This document shows, in pieces, positions 61,826 through 64,000 of a stretch of DNA of 64,000 bases. Below the pieces are notes generated by a model, which had not been told where the DNA came from, searched no databases, and was given only the letters and a program-made list of their open reading frames with translations. Source of the stretch: Sinohyriopsis cumingii (taxonomy: Eukaryota > Mollusca > Bivalvia > Unionida > Unionidae). The DNA lies in the NCBI GenBank assembly GCA_028554795.2, contig CM068842.1:25454590-25518589 (forward strand), written 5' to 3'. The position numbers were made by a program, and so were the translations under genes. Numbering within the stretch: the stretch's first letter is position 1; each line of letters starts with the position of its first letter.

Positions 61826-62569
61826 TTATGGGGAGTGAAATGAAGTCGAGGACGGAGACGTGTACAGGACAGGCCATCCGTCTTGGCACCAGTGGTGAAA
61901 CAAGTGGGTACGAAATCGCAAATCCTCGGGGGTTGTTGGTTTCAAATCGACGAGTAAATAGGCGTGTGGCGTTTGAGTGGCATCGTCGTACGCCTGAGTC
62001 AGCCAAGGTGTTCCTAACTGTTTGGCTAAGACTTGCACTTGCGATTTATCTCGAGGGCTTTTAAACAAGACCACGTAATGCGCATTGAGACTGATGGTGC
62101 GATGGGCTTTACTTTGTCGAAACAAATTTTGGGTGATGTAAACGACACTGGCATTACGGTGATGCCCTTTGCGCGTGAACCACAATTTAATTTCTTCTTC
62201 GTCTTCTCCTAACATGTCGTCGAAAATGACCAAATGAGTTTGACGGGAGTCAGAGACGATGCCGTCGTCTTCTTTAGGAATGCCTTCCACAAACACGATG
62301 GAATCGCCTTGACTTTCTCGCAAGAGGTTGTACGCCGATTGCCACTCTTTGTAACACCACACGATCCGTTGAGGTGGCCGATCGATCAAATGATGTTTAT
62401 GTTCGATCAAACGCTTGACGAATTCGGTTTTGCCTGAACCGCTAGGTCCAGCAATGAGCATGTTAAAGGGATGGCGAAGATACAAAGCCTCCCAACTGGC
62501 ACGATCTAAGTGTTCGTCGATAACTTTGACAGTAGAGGAAGAGGGAGCAGAGACAGCAGAGGTAGCCAT
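61826..62569 (-). CDS. ATP: FtsK/HerA-type genome-packaging ATPase (Maverick ATP)
   Basis: 247 residues from the ATG at 62569. Walker A is GPSGSGKT at residues 41-48 and Walker B LVIFDD at 113-118, followed by the family-typical YITQN (144-148). Between them lies RIVWCYKEWQSAY, common to the invertebrate Maverick ATPases. This A32/FtsK-like motor is expected to pump the genome into capsids. Catalytic motifs are complete and the frame is open. A TATATAAA (62617-62624) lies 48 nt upstream. Confidence 0.92.
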   Translation of the reverse strand: MATSAVSAPSSSTVKVIDEHLDRASWEALYLRHPFNMLIAGPSGSGKTEFVKRLIEHKHHLIDRPPQRIVWCYKEWQSAYNLLRESQGDSIVFVEGIPKEDDGIVSDSRQTHLVIFDDMLGEDEEEIKLWFTRKGHHRNASVVYITQNLFRQSKAHRTISLNAHYVVLFKSPRDKSQVQVLAKQLGTPWLTQAYDDATQTPHAYLLVDLKPTTPEDLRFRTHLFHHWCQDGWPVLYTSPSSTSFHSP

Positions 62570-62616
62570 TGTGTGAGAAATGTCACTTGTGACACGAAAA
62601 ACAAACAAGACAAGAG

Positions 62617-62624
62617 TTTATATA
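62617..62624 (-). promoter_or_regulatory. TATA box of the packaging ATPase
   Basis: Minus-strand TATATAAA (in GTATATAAACTC), giving a predicted leader of roughly 20 nt to the ATG at 62569. Confidence 0.6.
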
Positions 62625-62639
62625 CTTTTTCAGAACACG

Positions 62640-62645
62640 TTTATT
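62640..62645 (-). terminator. poly(A) signal after the Cys-rich membrane ORF
   Basis: Minus-strand AATAAA, 15 nt after the stop at 62660, just before the ATPase promoter. Confidence 0.6.
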
Positions 62646-62659
62646 GAATGTTTTTTTTT

Positions 62660-63010
62660 TCAAACATGAATACGAAAGACAAATATACATAAAAGCCAAA
62701 GGCTTAAGTACAAGAATAAAAGGCACATGATAACCATGAACGTGGAATAAAAACAAGTGTCTGTACAACAACAACATGTTTTGGGTAATGTTCTAACCAG
62801 TTCTATAGTAGGGGGTAAGGTCACACAAGTGTCCTTCCGAAAGGGTCTTTCAGGCCTGTCCACGACAGTCCTGTCCTGGGTGACGGGTTCTTCTGGCACC
62901 GTCACTAACACGGGTTGAAAAGTAACTTTTTTCCTTGAACAACTCTCGTGCATACTGGGCCACTTCTTGGGTCCAAGCCTCAAAACCCCATTCTTTCCAG
63001 GCACGGACAT
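62660..63010 (-). CDS. Cys-rich tail-anchored membrane protein, overlapping ORF
   Basis: 116 residues from the ATG at 63010. A polar N-terminus with VTFQPVLVTVPEEP, then TLPKTCCCCTDTCF, and a single C-terminal membrane span (about 92-114, VIMCLLFLYLSLWLLCIFVF). The N-terminal half overlaps the preceding ORF (62850-63173) in a different frame. The Cys cluster beside the membrane could be palmitoylated (inference). No family recognised. Confidence 0.5.
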   Translation of the reverse strand: MSVPGKNGVLRLGPKKWPSMHESCSRKKVTFQPVLVTVPEEPVTQDRTVVDRPERPFRKDTCVTLPPTIELVRTLPKTCCCCTDTCFYSTFMVIMCLLFLYLSLWLLCIFVFRIHV

Positions 63011-63173
63011 CTGTCCAATGGGGATGTAAGTCACAAGCTACACACACATCGTCATACACGTCTTGGCTAGCTAAAAGTTGACGAATCTTTTTTTCCTGTT
63101 GAGGTCGAGAAGTATCCAGATGAAAACGCAAGGCTTTGAGCAAAAGGAGTTTTTCGTGACCATTTAAGGCCAT
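62850..63173 (-). CDS. small unknown protein (107 aa)
   Basis: From the ATG at 63173, which overlaps the end of the upstream ORF (ATGGCCTTAA). Begins MALNGHEKLLLLKALRFHLD; contains CVACDLHPHW and a Trp-rich WKEWGFEAWTQEVAQYAREL; the C-terminus is Arg-rich. Helical and compact. No recognised family. The second half overlaps the Cys-rich membrane ORF, so one of the two may be translated by leaky scanning. Confidence 0.5.
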   Translation of the reverse strand: MALNGHEKLLLLKALRFHLDTSRPQQEKKIRQLLASQDVYDDVCVACDLHPHWTDVRAWKEWGFEAWTQEVAQYARELFKEKSYFSTRVSDGARRTRHPGQDCRGQA

Positions 63174-63388
63174 TGAGGTGGTAAGTACTGATCGTAAAGA
63201 GTCCACAAAGAATCGGCTGGTAAACGAAATCCCAGAAAACAAGTCACTAAGACACACACCACTTGTCGTCCCAAATTGAATGGATACAGTTCTTGTAATA
63301 ATCGATGGTAATGATCCACGGTTTGAATATGGTCATTGAGTTCCTTCCACGGAATCTGTTCAATGATATGTGACATAATCCGTGGCAT
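63164..63388 (-). CDS. small unknown protein (70-74 aa)
   Basis: The ATG at 63388 or, four codons later, 63376. TATAAAATC at 63397-63405 lies so close that transcripts starting about 25-30 nt downstream would use the second ATG. Contains a hydrophobic central segment (VVCVLVTCFLGF) flanked by helical sequence. It overlaps the upstream ORF's end by 29 nt. No recognised family. Confidence 0.45.
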   Translation of the reverse strand: MPRIMSHIIEQIPWKELNDHIQTVDHYHRLLQELYPFNLGRQVVCVLVTCFLGFRLPADSLWTLYDQYLPPQWP

Positions 63389-63857
63389 GGCAACTTGATT
63401 TTATAGTGTCTTTGTTTCGGAAGCAATAAAGGTAATTTCTAACCAAACATGTTCGTTCTCCAGTAGGGAATTTAAATGTTACATACTGTAACTGAAACGT
63501 CAGAGTTTGTCTAGATGTTTCGTCTTTTTCTAAGCAGATTCCATGTAACAAATGTTGGTAATCCTTTAACTCGTCTTCCTCAATACGTTGCAGTAAGTGA
63601 ATCTCGAAGTAACCAAAATTACGAACGTCTGGTCCATCATCATTCACAAACTGAAAGTGTTGAACAAGGTCTGACCACTGAAAAAATTTCTGACGAATCA
63701 GTCCTCTTATACCATTCAGGTACCAGTGGTTAAAGATCTGGTGACGTAACGGATGCAATTGTTCTTTACGTTTCACTTGTATTTTCACCAGCTCTCGGTA
63801 GATCCTTTCTCTCAACTCCTCAGGCAAGCCCAAAATGTTCTCTTGCAAAGTATCCAT
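63360..63857 (-). CDS. unknown helical protein (165 aa)
   Basis: From the ATG at 63857 (the frame is open a further 26 codons upstream without ATG). Begins MDTLQENILGLPEELRERIY; contains HPLRHQIFNHWYLNG, a charged helix (LLQRIEEDELKDYQHLLHG) and a beta-rich C-terminus (LTFQLQYVTFKFPTG). LPEELRERIYREL resembles a short F-box-like opening, but that is too brief to assign. It is the first complete ORF of the element within the window. Confidence 0.5.
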   Translation of the reverse strand: MDTLQENILGLPEELRERIYRELVKIQVKRKEQLHPLRHQIFNHWYLNGIRGLIRQKFFQWSDLVQHFQFVNDDGPDVRNFGYFEIHLLQRIEEDELKDYQHLLHGICLEKDETSRQTLTFQLQYVTFKFPTGERTCLVRNYLYCFRNKDTIKSSCHATDYVTYH

Positions 63858-63919
63858 AAGTATATACACTGTTTTTGGAATCGTTGGGTGGTGGCCAATA
63901 GCCTCGTTTAACTTTGTGC

Positions 63920-64000
63920 CTAATGTAATATCCACTCATAATCAGTCTTCTTGTACTTTGGAACATAGCATAATTTAAAAACGGACGAATCACTTTGAGT
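63920..64000 (-). CDS. C-terminal end of an ORF cut by the window edge
   Basis: An open frame enters from beyond base 64000 and ends at 63920-63922, with the last residues KKTDYEWILH. About 26 codons are visible. Position suggests another element gene (the missing protein-primed DNA polymerase is one candidate), but nothing here identifies it. Confidence 0.3.
   Translation of the reverse strand, partial: TQSDSSVFKLCYVPKYKKTDYEWILH

Noticed and set aside
54936-63034. Upstream extensions of element genes to GTG or TTG codons
   Set aside because: These non-ATG starts add codons that lie in TATA or spacer sequence; the first ATG after the promoter is the sensible eukaryotic start.

Overview
This is animal nuclear DNA: large AT-rich introns, many diverged SINEs, microsatellites, and GT-AG exons on the minus strand. 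The tRNA-headed SINEs, one ending in an 'AAATGG(C/T)(A/G)TTAAA' plus (AAC)n tail, are of a kind common in molluscs. A bivalve or other lophotrochozoan is my best guess, by inference from repeat style rather than any marker gene.

Two systems fill the window. From about 9.5 to 41.1 kb, on the minus strand, lie the first exons of a TAO (thousand-and-one amino acid) Ste20-type MAP3 kinase. Ten coding exons join in frame to about 411 residues, covering the whole kinase domain and the start of the Ser-rich linker. ATP lysine K57, catalytic D151, DFG D169 and activation-loop S181 fall at the same residue numbers as in vertebrate TAOKs. The C-terminal coiled-coil exons are not found and presumably lie left of base 1. 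The introns hold a 47-bp minisatellite, two tRNA-SINE families, a long foldback element nested in a SINE, an 834-bp hAT-type element with a perfect 8-bp target duplication, and a diverged duplicated segment whose second copy carries a TTAA-flanked piggyBac-type element. A promoter-like block and a possible divergent first exon sit at 48.2-48.5 kb.

From about 51.5 kb to the right edge lies most of a Maverick/Polinton (adintovirus-like) element, with every recognised gene on the minus strand and packed almost without gaps. In transcription order these are: the tail of an ORF cut by the window edge; four small or overlapping ORFs; the packaging ATPase; an SPKK-rich basic core protein; a basic protein with a hydrophobic Gly-rich tail; a conserved Maverick helical protein; a chromodomain integrase; a two-TM membrane protein; a putative minor capsid protein; a small basic virion protein; the major capsid protein; a CYGCQ-motif protein; an adenain-type protease; and three tandem coiled-coil paralogues (C, B, A). 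The protein-primed polymerase and right terminus are not in view. The left end probably lies in a 45-bp repeat array next to a truncated LINE. Most genes are open, but two appear to carry single-base frameshifts at A-runs.

The most unusual feature is at the left end of the element. Each of the three paralogues is followed, 25-34 nt after its stop, by a near-canonical replication-dependent histone mRNA 3' stem-loop and a purine-rich downstream element. At least two also share a 26-bp promoter block beside a TATA box. This suggests a virus-like element that takes over the SLBP/U7 histone 3'-end pathway to express a gene set in S phase. I do not know of this being described for Mavericks.
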